IMG/VR virus record: IMGVR_UViG_3300030012_001783
Span: 1 to 60,383 of that record
DNA from: a virus
Direction: 5' to 3' (one strand)
DNA length: 60,383 nt
Shown here: piece by piece, positions 40,018-51,300 of the stretch
Position numbering within the stretch: the first letter of the stretch is position 1
Layout: each line of letters opens with the position of its first letter
Notes under the pieces: model-generated
What the model saw: the letters and a program-made list of their open reading frames with translations, nothing else
What the model was told of the DNA's origin: nothing
Database searches by the model: none
Translations under genes and position numbers: made by a program

Positions 40018-41037
40018 ATGGGAACTTTTAATACATTTTATATAAACGCATCAAATTTATCAAGTGCCTCAGCAGTTTACACTGATGAAGAGATGACTAC
40101 ATTAGCTCCATCCGGTTACTATAGTGATGGTGTTGTTATCAGAGAGCAGTTATCTGCTCCTAATTCACAAGGACAAATATTGGTGGGTGATGTTTCTAAT
40201 AATTGCGAATCTTGCACAACTAGTTGTTCTGACGAAGTTCTTTTTTCTCCTCCTTCTGATTTTACAGGACCTGCTACGCTTAGAGGCTCTGTTTCTTTTG
40301 GTAGCGATACAGGTGCTATAAAGGTTGAGATAAGAGGTGTAAGTACTAAACCTATTGGTGTAGATTTACAATTTGATGGTGTTAAATACAATGGTTTTGC
40401 AAGTAGTTCTGCACTTGCTAGTGTTAACCTTTATCAAGCACCGCTCCCTACTGTTACATCTTATTTTTGGACTAATGGTAGTGGTGGCACATCAAATTGT
40501 TCTAATTGGAACAGCACATTAATTAATGTTCCAAAACTACACTTTAATAGTGTATCAGGATTATGGGAGGAAGTGGGTAACGCAGGTGGTCTACTTATTA
40601 CTAATAAATTAGCTACAGGTTTTTCTTCATATGGTGCGGGTAAACTTATAAGATATATACCTAAAAATACCGTTGCAAATAATCTTTTAGATGTTGAGTT
40701 TGTTCTACCTTGTGGCTCGTCATCCCTTGAGGTTGGACCTGTATTAGCAGTAAGTTGCCCTCAGTCATTAACTTTAATTGTTACAAGTGCGAGTGAAAGC
40801 TCTCATTCTAATGCTTGCTCAAGTGCGATGGGTATATCAAGATATATAGGACCTGTAGTGTCTCAGACAAGTGGAGTTTTAGCTGTGGGTGATTTTATAT
40901 TTAATAATTCCGTTGCTAGTATAACTACGGCTGATGGTTATTATAGAGCTGTAGGCACATCTTTACAAGGCATATCAACGCAATATGGGAGTTTTAGAGT
41001 TCAAGGAGGATTAGTAACAGAAATACAATCTTGTTAA
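40018..41037 (+). CDS. Tail appendage-like protein
   Basis: 339 aa, Ser/Thr/Gly-rich and beta-rich. It begins MGTFNTFYINASNLSSASAVYTDEEM, has two Cys clusters (NNCESCTTSCSD; later SNCSNWN) and ends VTEIQSC. The style matches the C-terminal part of the preceding protein, so it could attach to it. No catalytic motif. Ends 1 bp before the next start. Confidence 0.63.
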   Translation: MGTFNTFYINASNLSSASAVYTDEEMTTLAPSGYYSDGVVIREQLSAPNSQGQILVGDVSNNCESCTTSCSDEVLFSPPSDFTGPATLRGSVSFGSDTGAIKVEIRGVSTKPIGVDLQFDGVKYNGFASSSALASVNLYQAPLPTVTSYFWTNGSGGTSNCSNWNSTLINVPKLHFNSVSGLWEEVGNAGGLLITNKLATGFSSYGAGKLIRYIPKNTVANNLLDVEFVLPCGSSSLEVGPVLAVSCPQSLTLIVTSASESSHSNACSSAMGISRYIGPVVSQTSGVLAVGDFIFNNSVASITTADGYYRAVGTSLQGISTQYGSFRVQGGLVTEIQSC

Positions 41038-41038
41038 A

Positions 41039-41851
41039 ATGGCAAATTACACATTAACATATAGCGAAAGCTCTAAGGGTTTTCCATCTTTTTATAGTTT
41101 TTACCCTGACTTTATGATAGGAATGAATAACTATTTATATAGTTTCAATAAAGGTCAGATATATAGACATAATACTAATGTTGCTCGTAATACATTTTAT
41201 GGAGTTGTTACAGGGTCAACAATGACTACTGTTATAAACCAAGAACCTTTAGATAATAAGGTGTTTAAAACTATAAGTTTAGAGTCTACTCACGCTTGGG
41301 CTGTTGACTTAAATACTGATATAGACTCTCAGAGCAGTACCGTTAATAGTGGGTCTTTTGAAAATAAAGAAGGTCAATACTTCACCTATCTACGCAATGA
41401 CGGTGTAGATTCTTCAGGGGGCTCTCTTTCAGCGGCTGATTATAAATCAAGAAGTGTTAGAGGTATAGGTGAATGCACGAGTGTTTCAGGTCCCGCTGAC
41501 GCTACATCAATAGTTTTTAATATTAATATAGATATTAGTAGCTCTGTAAATATAAATGACTACATATACTTTGCGTCATCAGGTGATACATTCGCTGACT
41601 ACGGAGGTAGGATAACATCTATCACAACAGACCAAGTAGCAGAGACAACAACTGTAGTTATAGATACTACGGTTGGTTTGGGTAATGCACCGGTTGCTAA
41701 TGACTTTATATTTGCAGCTAAAAATTCAGCAGCAGAGTCTACAGGGGTGTCAGGTCATTATGCTGAGATAACTCTATCATTACCTTCGACAGTAACCACT
41801 GCAAGTGAGTTATTTTCTATAGAGTCTGACGTAATTAAAAGTTATCCTTAA
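41039..41851 (+). CDS. Structural-region protein, beta-rich
   Basis: 270 aa. Aromatic N-terminal (SKGFPSFYSFYPDFMIGMNNYLYSFNKGQIYRHNT) looks like the SFYsF.P.fM..l......F..G..y.H element of phage proteins that follow the tail genes. The C-terminal half is beta-rich with an internal GD..F..yG..I..i...V.. motif like that in the 33017-33610 protein. A promoter -7 element follows the stop. Confidence 0.66.
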   Translation: MANYTLTYSESSKGFPSFYSFYPDFMIGMNNYLYSFNKGQIYRHNTNVARNTFYGVVTGSTMTTVINQEPLDNKVFKTISLESTHAWAVDLNTDIDSQSSTVNSGSFENKEGQYFTYLRNDGVDSSGGSLSAADYKSRSVRGIGECTSVSGPADATSIVFNINIDISSSVNINDYIYFASSGDTFADYGGRITSITTDQVAETTTVVIDTTVGLGNAPVANDFIFAAKNSAAESTGVSGHYAEITLSLPSTVTTASELFSIESDVIKSYP

Positions 41852-41857
41852 ATTTAG

Positions 41858-41865
41858 TATCTTTG
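41858..41865 (+). promoter_or_regulatory. Promoter -7 element before the acetyltransferase-like gene
   Basis: TATCTTTG 8 nt upstream of the ATG at 41873; very close, so the message would have a short leader. Confidence 0.45.
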
Positions 41866-41872
41866 CTGATAA

Positions 41873-42283
41873 ATGAAATTCAATATAATACCATTAAAAT
41901 ACGAGGACTACGACAACATACTTGTCGGGTGGTGGAAAGATTGGGGATGGGAAGCACCGATGCGTGAGTTCTTACCTCAAGATGGTGAAGGTGGTATTAT
42001 AGTTTATGATGGTGACACACCTGTTTGTGCAGGTTTTTTATATAACACAAACTCTAAAGTAGCGTGGGTAGATTGGATTATCTCTAATAAACAATATAGA
42101 GTAAAACCAAACAGAAAAGAAGCTATAGAGTTACTCATAGATAGCCTAACAAATATGGCTAAGGGTATGGGTAAAGGTTTTACATATGCTCTGATAAAGC
42201 ACGATGGTCTTATAAAAACTTATGAGTCGTTAGGTTATACTCAGGGTGATTCGTATAATAAAGAAATGATAAAGGTATTATAA
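41873..42283 (+). CDS. GNAT-type acetyltransferase-like protein
   Basis: 136 aa. Strand order resembles a GNAT fold: IIVYDGDTPVCAGFLYNTNSKVAWVDWIISNKQYR, then a helix and LTNMAKGMGKGFTYALIKHDGLIKTYESLGYTQGDSYNKEMIKVL, the last part matching the usual C-terminal y.slGF strand. The acetyl-CoA loop (Q/R-x-x-G-x-G) is weak, so catalytic activity is uncertain. It is common in phages next to tail genes. Stop to next start is 1 bp. Confidence 0.65.
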   Translation: MKFNIIPLKYEDYDNILVGWWKDWGWEAPMREFLPQDGEGGIIVYDGDTPVCAGFLYNTNSKVAWVDWIISNKQYRVKPNRKEAIELLIDSLTNMAKGMGKGFTYALIKHDGLIKTYESLGYTQGDSYNKEMIKVL

Positions 42284-42284
42284 T

Positions 42285-43094
42285 ATGGCAATAGCAACAG
42301 GTACTGCAATAGCTTTAGGTATTAGTGCTGCAGGTACAGCAGCAAGCTTTGTTCAAGCGTCAAAACAAAACAAGTTAGCAAAAGATGCTCAAGCTGCTGC
42401 AGATAAAGCATTTGCAGATGCAGCAAAAGAGCTTGATAAAAATTATGCAGAAGAACTTAGTATAGCTAAGCAACCTTACGAGATACAAAGAGAAAGACTT
42501 GCTCAGGTAGCCGCTCAAGGTATGGAGGTTGGTGCTGAATCTGATAGATTAGCATCTGCTACAGCAGGTAGAGTTCTTGCACAAAGTCTAAAAGCTGAAC
42601 AAGATATTACGGCTAAACAAATAGCTGACCAACAAGCATTAGAGGCAGCGGTTGCTACAGAGAATCGAAATTTGTCTAATGCTAGAAGAGAACTTAACTT
42701 AGCACAGGCTGAGGGAGCAGGTATAGCTGCTGCCCAAGCACAGAACTTATCTAATCAGGCTGTCACTCAAGGTCTTCAAGGATTAGCTAATATGGGTATG
42801 GCAGCGTTTCAAGCATCAGAGCTTTATCCACAAGGAAATACCACAGTTGGTGACACCGAGCTTGCTGTAGAGCCTGTTACATTAAATCCTGTTTCTTCGC
42901 CTACTAGTCTTTCGGTTCCAACTTCATTTCCTCAGCAACCAATTGTGCCTCAGTCAATGCAATTACCTGTACAAGGAAACTTTCAGTCTCCTTTTCAGTC
43001 TCAGAATATGTTCTTGCCTCCGAATCAAACACCACAGTATTTTCAAATGCAAGATGCTTTAATGTATAACGGGCTATATGGTCCTAATAAATAA
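42285..43094 (+). CDS. Probable internal virion protein (ejection protein A-like)
   Basis: 269 aa. Alanine/glycine-rich hydrophobic N-terminus (GTAIALGISAAGTAASFVQASKQNKLAKDAQAAADKAF), long helical middle, Gln/Pro-rich C-terminus (SFPQQPIVPQSMQLPVQGNFQSPFQSQ). Together with the two larger genes that follow, it has the size order of the three-part T7-like ejection set (small membrane-inserting, medium, very large). That relation is by layout only. Confidence 0.63.
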   Translation: MAIATGTAIALGISAAGTAASFVQASKQNKLAKDAQAAADKAFADAAKELDKNYAEELSIAKQPYEIQRERLAQVAAQGMEVGAESDRLASATAGRVLAQSLKAEQDITAKQIADQQALEAAVATENRNLSNARRELNLAQAEGAGIAAAQAQNLSNQAVTQGLQGLANMGMAAFQASELYPQGNTTVGDTELAVEPVTLNPVSSPTSLSVPTSFPQQPIVPQSMQLPVQGNFQSPFQSQNMFLPPNQTPQYFQMQDALMYNGLYGPNK

Positions 43095-43099
43095 AATTA

Positions 43100-45328
43100 A
43101 TGGCTAAGTCATACTATAAGCAAAGTGAAAGACCGGTTGTTCAACCTGTTAATTGGGGTGAAATAAGTAGCAATCTTTCTGAAAAATTATTAGCTGAACA
43201 AAAAAGACGTGAGGATTTAAAGATAAAGCTTGACGAAGAGTCACGTGATTATATACGTACTTTTAATGATGCTCCTCAAGGTCAGCATGATGGTGCTAAC
43301 GAAAGGATGGCAAGGTTTGCTTCTGACGCATCTGCATATATGCTTGATTTAGATAAAAAACTTAAATCAGGTCAACTACCTCTAAGACAATACAATGCTA
43401 TGCGTGCAAATCTTAAGCAGGGTACTCAAGATATGTTTGATGTATCAAAAAGATTTAATGAAACTTATGCAGCTAGTTTAGAAAGAGCTAACTCAGGTTT
43501 AGCATCAGCAGAAGAAATTTATCAAAACCAAAAAATACAAGCCTTTGGTGACCCTGCCAACTCAAGTATATATATAGACCCTCTTACAGGTCAGATGTCA
43601 GTTGCTAAGATGGTTGACGATGGCTCAGGTAATCTTGTTATGTCTACAGATATGAATGACAGAAAGTCAATATTTACTTTGAAAAACACTGTAGAAAGAA
43701 AGATAGATAAGTATGACGTTAATAAGTTTGCTGATGGAATAAGCTCTTCATATAGTAATGAGTATAAGAAGATACTTATGGAAGGGGATGTTAAAGCCAT
43801 AGACGATTTAAAGAAAAACGAGAACTTTATAAAAGCTACCAACGATTTAGTTCAAAGAGAATTAGTTAACACTCATAATGCGGCTAGTATACTAACTGAT
43901 AGAGCTAATGTTGACTATAAGTTTGTTGAACTAGATAGAAACGAGTTGCCTGATAAGCCTGAAGAAGGTGTTATATATTTAGTCCCTGACCCTACTAATC
44001 CTAATAGTGGTGCAACCCAACCATTACTTACTGATAAACAAAAAGAAGAAGCGGCTAATATATTAAGAAGTGCTATTGATTCTAAGATTGGTGTTACTGA
44101 GACAGCAAGAGCAGAGGAGAATGTTAGAGAGGCACAAGACTTAGCTAATATAAAAACACAGCAAGCCATTGATTTCTTTGAAGATACAAAAGGTCTTAAG
44201 AAAGAAAAATTAGAGCTAGATAATGAAGCTGCTGAACAAAGAATAGAGGTTATAGCTCAAAAAACTCCATTAGAGTTAGAGAAACTTGGTTTAGATAATA
44301 AAAAACTAAATCAAATGATTGAGCATTTAGCTAAAAAGAATCCAAGAGAGTTAGCTCAAATGGATATATCTATGGAAAACATGGAGGCTATAATGGGTGA
44401 GCGTGCAGAGAAGCATAAGTCTGATATGGCTAAAGCTAAAACTGCTCAAGAAAAAGCAGAGATAGAACTTAAATATCTTGAGGAAGAGAAACAATTGAAG
44501 AATCAATATACTCAAGCTCAAATTAAAAAGATTAATAAACCTACTCAGTGGGAAGCTACAGAAATTAAGGACAAAAAGGTTGTGTCTAATTATGTGAATA
44601 AGATAGGAGACCTATATGATGGAGATAAAACAAAGATTGACGCTGCCTTAGACTTTATATCTAATGCTAATAGAGATATTATTAGGATTGATAGAAAAGG
44701 TGATTCTGTTGTAGTTGAGATGTATGATGTTGACGGTAAAACTCCTATAGTTAAAACAATACCAACCGATAATAAGAGAAGCTTTGTTGAATCTATGTCT
44801 GCATTAGTTGCTAACGAACTTAATGTGTTAGATATTATGGATGAGATGGGATACGATGATACAGGCTCATTCACTCAGTACGAATCATCTTCTGAAGTTA
44901 AAACTAAAGATGAAGTAGAATCATCATACAAGCTTGAGTTAGCAAATGTAGTTGATACTGCAGTTGATAGAGATTTATTCAGAATAGAAGATGAAGAGAT
45001 TGGCTCTGATGATGAAAACTTTAAAGCTGCTTTATTGAAAATGACCGAAGGTGATGGTGCTTTAAAAGGTTTCAAGGGTATGGTTGTTGAAACAGCAGGT
45101 GAAACAGGTATAGGTTTCAGGAATCAAGTTGTAATATCTTTCCCGGGTGTAGATGAAACAGTTACTATAGATACTAATAACTACTTTGATTCATCTGATA
45201 CAAAGGAAAGAGATAAGCTTAGAAAGTATTTAAAAACTATTGGAGAAGCGAACCTTGATGGTCTTGCTGAGGTATATGGTTTTGATGAAAATGCTTCAAT
45301 GACAAATATAGATTACAGTAAACTATAA
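43100..45328 (+). CDS. Probable internal virion protein (ejection protein B-like)
   Basis: 742 aa, soluble, with extended coiled coils at about residues 345-480 (TARAEENVREAQDLANIKTQQAIDFFEDTKGLKKEKLELDNEAAEQRIEV in shorter pieces). The N-terminus is polar (SYYKQSERPVVQPVNWGEISSN), and the last 250 residues are mixed alpha/beta. Middle size member of the three-gene ejection set, 5 bp from each neighbour. No enzyme motif found. Confidence 0.62.
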   Translation: MAKSYYKQSERPVVQPVNWGEISSNLSEKLLAEQKRREDLKIKLDEESRDYIRTFNDAPQGQHDGANERMARFASDASAYMLDLDKKLKSGQLPLRQYNAMRANLKQGTQDMFDVSKRFNETYAASLERANSGLASAEEIYQNQKIQAFGDPANSSIYIDPLTGQMSVAKMVDDGSGNLVMSTDMNDRKSIFTLKNTVERKIDKYDVNKFADGISSSYSNEYKKILMEGDVKAIDDLKKNENFIKATNDLVQRELVNTHNAASILTDRANVDYKFVELDRNELPDKPEEGVIYLVPDPTNPNSGATQPLLTDKQKEEAANILRSAIDSKIGVTETARAEENVREAQDLANIKTQQAIDFFEDTKGLKKEKLELDNEAAEQRIEVIAQKTPLELEKLGLDNKKLNQMIEHLAKKNPRELAQMDISMENMEAIMGERAEKHKSDMAKAKTAQEKAEIELKYLEEEKQLKNQYTQAQIKKINKPTQWEATEIKDKKVVSNYVNKIGDLYDGDKTKIDAALDFISNANRDIIRIDRKGDSVVVEMYDVDGKTPIVKTIPTDNKRSFVESMSALVANELNVLDIMDEMGYDDTGSFTQYESSSEVKTKDEVESSYKLELANVVDTAVDRDLFRIEDEEIGSDDENFKAALLKMTEGDGALKGFKGMVVETAGETGIGFRNQVVISFPGVDETVTIDTNNYFDSSDTKERDKLRKYLKTIGEANLDGLAEVYGFDENASMTNIDYSKL

Positions 45329-45333
45329 CCACA

Positions 45334-48300
45334 ATGAACGAGGAAGTATTAAAGGACTTGTATGACAGAGCTGTATCACAAGGATACACTAAGTCTATTG
45401 AGGAGTTTCAAGAATTACTAAATAACAATGACGATGTCTTAAATGACAACTACAATCATGTTAAGAGTCAAGGATACCAAAAGTCTATAGAAGATTTCTC
45501 AATACTTGTTGGTGTAAAAAAAAAAGACGAGTCCGATTCTATTTCTCAAGAGGTTGTTACGGAATCTGTTACACAAACAGAGCAGGAAGAAGTTATCTCA
45601 TCGGATGTTTCCGAGACAATAGAAGAGGCAAATCCTAGAGATTTAAAGCCTAAAGAAATTAATATTGTTGATGAGTCCGTTCAAACGGACTTAGGTATGA
45701 AGCCATTAGATTTTTCAGGTGCTGAATTTGAGCAAGGAGAAGAAGATACAGCATTAGAACGTCAGTTTGGTAAGAATTTTTTCACAGACTTTTTTGGAGA
45801 TATGTACCGTGCAGGTGTGCAGGGTCAGGTTCAAGGTGGTAGCCTTGATGAGGCTTTGGCATTGTTTTCAGGAGGTCAAGATGTTTCTGATGAGCAAATC
45901 CAAGAGTTTATACAAGCTCAAGAAGCTTTAGCTAACGTACCTCCATCTGATGAGATGAAGGACTTTCAAAAAATTTATGAGGAGAATGGTGGTGGTGTGC
46001 TTGGTTTTACATTAGGGGTAGCAAATAATATGTCTGTGATACCACAGCTATTTGTATCCTCTGTATCAGCTATGCTAAACCCTGCATCATTAGCTGCGGG
46101 TGCGGCTACCGGTGCAGCAGGTGCAGGTGTAGGTTCTGTTGTTCCGGGGATAGGTACAGGTGCAGGTGCGATAGGTGGTTTTATGGCAGGTGCAGGAGGT
46201 GCACTTGAAACAGGTCTTACATTCGCTGAGTTACTTCAAGAAGAGGTTGATGGTGAGCTTACAAAAGAATCAATACGTGAGGTATTAGAGGATGAGGATG
46301 CTTACAATAGAATAAGAAACAAATCTCTTGCTCGTGGTTTAACTATTGCTGCAATAGAAGGTTTAACCGGTGGTATTGCAGGTAAGGTTACATCAAAGGT
46401 AGTTGGTCTTACAGGTAGAAAGCTTGCAGGTACAGTCGCAGGTATTGGTGTTGAGTCAGTAGGTGGCTCACTTGGTGAAGTTGGAGGTAGGTTAGCCGCA
46501 GGTCAAGAGATGGATGTTGCTGAGATTGGTTTTGAGGGTATCGCAGGTACAGCCACAGCTCCATTATCTGTAGGATATGGTCTATACAAATCACCAAAGT
46601 ATTCAATTAATAAAACTAAGAACGGAGATTTAGCTAAGGTATCAGGTCCTGATATGGCTAAGTTTATTAGAACAGCTACACCTGAGCAGATACTTAAAAC
46701 TGAGGTTACAATAGAAAATGATTCTGAGCTTCAAAAAATTTATGATGATAAATTTAAGGAAGCATCAGTAGAAAATGAGATACAGCAGGCAGACCCATCA
46801 ATGAATGAGCCTACCCGTAAAGCTATTACAAAACTTCAGTTGCAGTTAAACGAGCTTCAAGGTAACGAGTCTCAGGTTGCTAAAGATAAAGCCTCTAAGA
46901 TTCGTGCTGAAATAAAAGAATTACAAGATAACCCTTTAACAGAAGAAACAGATGCCATTCAAGAGTCAAGCACAGAGACGGTGGATGTACAAGAACAAAC
47001 CGGAGTTAGCGAAACAGTGGGAGTCGGAGACACCAAAGTCAGCGAATCTACCACAGAGACTACACAAGAAGAAGTTCAAGAACAAGCTGTCCTTGAGGAT
47101 GTACAATCGGAGATAGAAAGCTTAGAACAACAACAAGTAGAAGAGCTTGAAGCTTTATCGTTTGATGAGGTTACTCAAATGAAGTTGGATGCAGTTAAGA
47201 AAAGAGATAAAGCAAGGTATAAAAGAGAATTAATAAATGCCGCCAAAAAATCTGCTAAAGGTCTAAAAATACTTAATACTTATGACGCAAAAAGAAAACT
47301 AGCAGACCCCAATGCAACTATATCAGAAAGGGTGATGGCTAAAAAATTCTTAGAAGATGGAGGGGCTTACAGTCCTGCTGAATTGTCTCAAATTGAAAAA
47401 ACTATTAATAAGATTAAAAATAAAGAGTTACTTAGTCAATATGATAACCAAGTAGCAGCATATTACAATGCAGAGGTTCAAGAACAAACCACAAAAAATA
47501 AGACCACTCAGGAGAGTGAGATAGAAAGCTTAGAGCAAGCTCTACCACAAGAGGCTAAGGATAATGTTGATGCACAACTTCAGTTAGATACAGATGTAAC
47601 ACCTCAGAAAAAGAAAGATGCTTTAGTTGATGAGGCTGTACAAATGATGGATGATGTTGAGAATCAAAACAAGTTAGAGGAGCAAGCTTTTGACGCTACC
47701 AATCCTGCACCTGAGGTTAAGCCTACTCAAATAGAGGTTAAAGAAAATACAGACCTTGCAGCTAAGGTAAAAAGAATGGGTCTTAAAGAGCTTATAGGTA
47801 AGAAGGTTAATCTTATTATGGCTGACCAATTAAAGGTAGGTGGTGTAGATATTGCGGGTAAAGTTTTAAAACGAATGGGTGGACCATTATTCCCTATGAT
47901 TGATGGTCTATTTGGTAAGATAGGTTGGGCTTCAATAAATGAAACTGCGGCTAGAAAAATAATTAATGGTGCTATAAACTCTGACTTTACGGTGGTTTAT
48001 AATATGAAACCTACTGCTGTAGATTCTAATGTTGCTATACTTGAAACTTTTGTAGAATCTGTAAAAGGTTTAAACGAATCTTCTCAGGTTGAAGTTTTTG
48101 ATTTAATGCAATCAAAGCTTCAAGAATTAAAGTTTGGTAAAGCTACAGAGAAAGTTAACAACATAGCTAAGCAGGCTAAAAATATTAATGAACTTATGAA
48201 TCTTATTGACAGCTTAGACGTTGATACTAAGGCTGATATAATGACTAAGATAGTTCCTTCACGTGATGTAAAAGCAGGTACTCAGTTAGGTGTTATACTT

Positions 48301-51300
48301 CAAGATAACAAGATTACGATAGAGGATATTAGAGATATGAATACAGAGCAGTTTGCAGCCAACTTACCTGCAGGTGCTATGACTACAGTTATTCAGATTA
48401 CAGATAAGAACGGAAACCCTATAACAAAAGAAACTGCTAATGAGGCTATAGTTACAAGAGAGCAACAAAAGCAAGAAGGTTTACCTGAGCATCAGAACTA
48501 TCCTGTTTATATAAGAGGTAAAGCTATTGGTTTGTTAAATGAGACTGTTCCTTTTTGGAATATGTTCAAAACATCTATGTCTTCATTAAACGCAAAGGTA
48601 GCAGGTATAGTTAAGAAAAAAGTACCTGCAACTGATACAAAGCCTGCTTCAGAAAGAAAGATTACATCTAAAGAAGCATTAGCCCAAGAGATGAGGTCTG
48701 CATCTATGACTGCATCTCAATCTAAAAAGTTATCATCACCTCAAACTTCAACTTATACAAAGTTTGTTGGTCTACTAAAAAGGTCTTTTCCTAATGTAGA
48801 GGTTGTGACTAGTCAGAAAGAATTTGATGCTTTACTTAAAAATTTAAATGCTAAAGCGTTAGCAACTAAAGGACAAAGAGTATATGGTGCTGTGATGGGA
48901 GGTAAACTATACCTTAATCCCGGTCTTGAAAACTTTAATACACCTATACATGAGTTTGGTCATATATGGTTGAACGTAGCAAAGGAAGCTAAACCTGCTT
49001 TGTTTAAAAAGGGTATGCAACTTATTAAGGGTACATCATATGAAACCCAAGTAAGACAAAGCCAAGAGTATCAGCGTGTTATAAAGCAGATGCAAAAGGA
49101 GGGAGCTACTCAGGCAGAGATAGATACATATATATTAGAGGAAGCTTTAGCTACAGCTATTGGAGACCAAGGAGAAGCATTTGTAAATGCAGCTCAGAAA
49201 AGAAACTTTAAGAATTGGCTTAACGACCTATATTCTTTTGTTAGAACAATGACAGGTTTATCTCAGTATACACCTGCTCAGATAGAAAACCTAACTCTTA
49301 GCGAGTTCTTGCAAGGAGTTAATGTAGACCTACTATCAGGTAACGAGGTCTTTGCTCAGGCTGAAGCTAAAGGTCTTAGCGATGCCCTACAACTAATGAC
49401 AGACTCTTCAAAGCCTGAGGTAAAATCTTTTGTTGAGAAAGCTCGTGCACTTGGATACTCTGATACAGCTATTCAAGCTGTTTTAAAAAAGAGGGGATAT
49501 GATGCTAATATAATATCAGAAGTTATTGCTGACAAAAAAGCCGCAACTAAAGTTAAGGTTACAGAAGATTTGGTTCCGGGAATTGATAGGCTTAAGAGTG
49601 AGATAGATGGTATAATACAGAAATCAAAAGAGCGTGGTGTAAAGTTCAATAAGATTATAGACAATGTAATTAAGTATGTTAAAGGCTCTCGTGTTTATGA
49701 GACTGCAACTGATAATGTTCGTGAACAGTTAATAAGAGATATACGAAATGAATTTAATCTTAAAGAAAACACATCACCTTCTGTAAGTAAAATTTTAGGA
49801 GCTATAAAAGACGTAAAAAAAATAACGCTACGTGAGACTGAGCTTTTAAAAATTAGAATGCAAGAGGCTGTTAAGGCTGCAAAGGGTGCTAAAGATTTTG
49901 CTAAAAAATTTAAGACTCAAATAGCTAATGATTTATATGCTCTTGTAGATAAAGGGCAGATTACACAAAGACAAGCTGTAGTTATAGCTAAGAGATTAGC
50001 TCAGGTAGATATTAATAATCAAAAATCTATAGACAATTTTACAGAATATGTTGCGAAAGTTTTTAATGATTCTACAGGAAAATATAAAAAGTCCGTTATA
50101 AAAGATATAGTAAAATTTGTAAAAGAAAAATCTAAAAAAGCCATTACAGACAGCAATAAGGCAAGAGGTAAAGGTTTAGATGCACAAGGTCAAGCATTTT
50201 TCCAATCTGCTAATAAGGTTTTATCTGCTATACTTAGTAATGAATTTAATCCTCAACTCATAAAAGAAACATTCTTTCCTGATATTCAAGATATATTATC
50301 TAAGGAAGGAAATTTAACTGTAAAAGAGCAAGCACAGCTAGACGCATATACCGCATTTGAATTATTGAAAGGTGTAGAAGATATGAGTGTGCAGGAGGTT
50401 GAGCAACTATTTCAGGACTTAAAGAATGAACGCTCTGAATCCATATCAAGACTGAAGGATAAGATTGCTAAGGAAAAAGCTGAACTTAAAGAGCTTAGAG
50501 ACGAGGCTGATTCTAATATACAAGAAGGATACTCTGAACTATTTAATGAAGACGGTACTCCTTTAAACGAAGAGCAAAGAAGAGGTAGAAAGGATTCTAT
50601 TCGTAAGGCTATATTTACTAGTAAATTTATGAGCTCTATAATGGAGTACGCTAAAAAATATAATCCATCTGAGCCGGGAAGCTATCTTAATGCAATATCA
50701 AATAACCTAAAAAACTTAGCGACTCTTACCAACTCTTTAGATAAGGTTGGTAAATTCTTTACTGATAAAGTTTATAATCAGCTTAACAGAATGGAATCTA
50801 ATTATGTAAAAGGTTTGCAAAAAACAAGAAAAAAATTAGATGACATTGCTAAATCTATAGATGGTATTGAAAGCTATAATGATATAAAAAAGAAACTAGG
50901 CTCAGGTGTTCACATAATAAAAGGTATAACCACAGGTGAAGGAAAGACTTTGTTTACCGACTCATTTAATGCAGACCAATTAATGCGTGTTTATGCTTTA
51001 AGTAAAAATCCTATTCAAAGAGCTAAGCTTTTAAAACAAGGATTTACAGATGCTAAGATAGAGGAGATTAAAAAAATATTAGGTCCTGAGGTTGTAGAGT
51101 TTACAGATAAGGTTGTTGATTATCTAAGTACAGAATACTTTGAACAAACAAATGATGTTTATAAAGATGTTAATAATGTAAACCTTGGTTTTATAGAAAA
51201 CTATTTTCCAACTCAAACGGTTCAAACTAATGTTGACTCAAAGCTATTAGATGATGGTGACTTTAGTGGAATATTTAACGCTCAGATAGCTCCTGCTTTA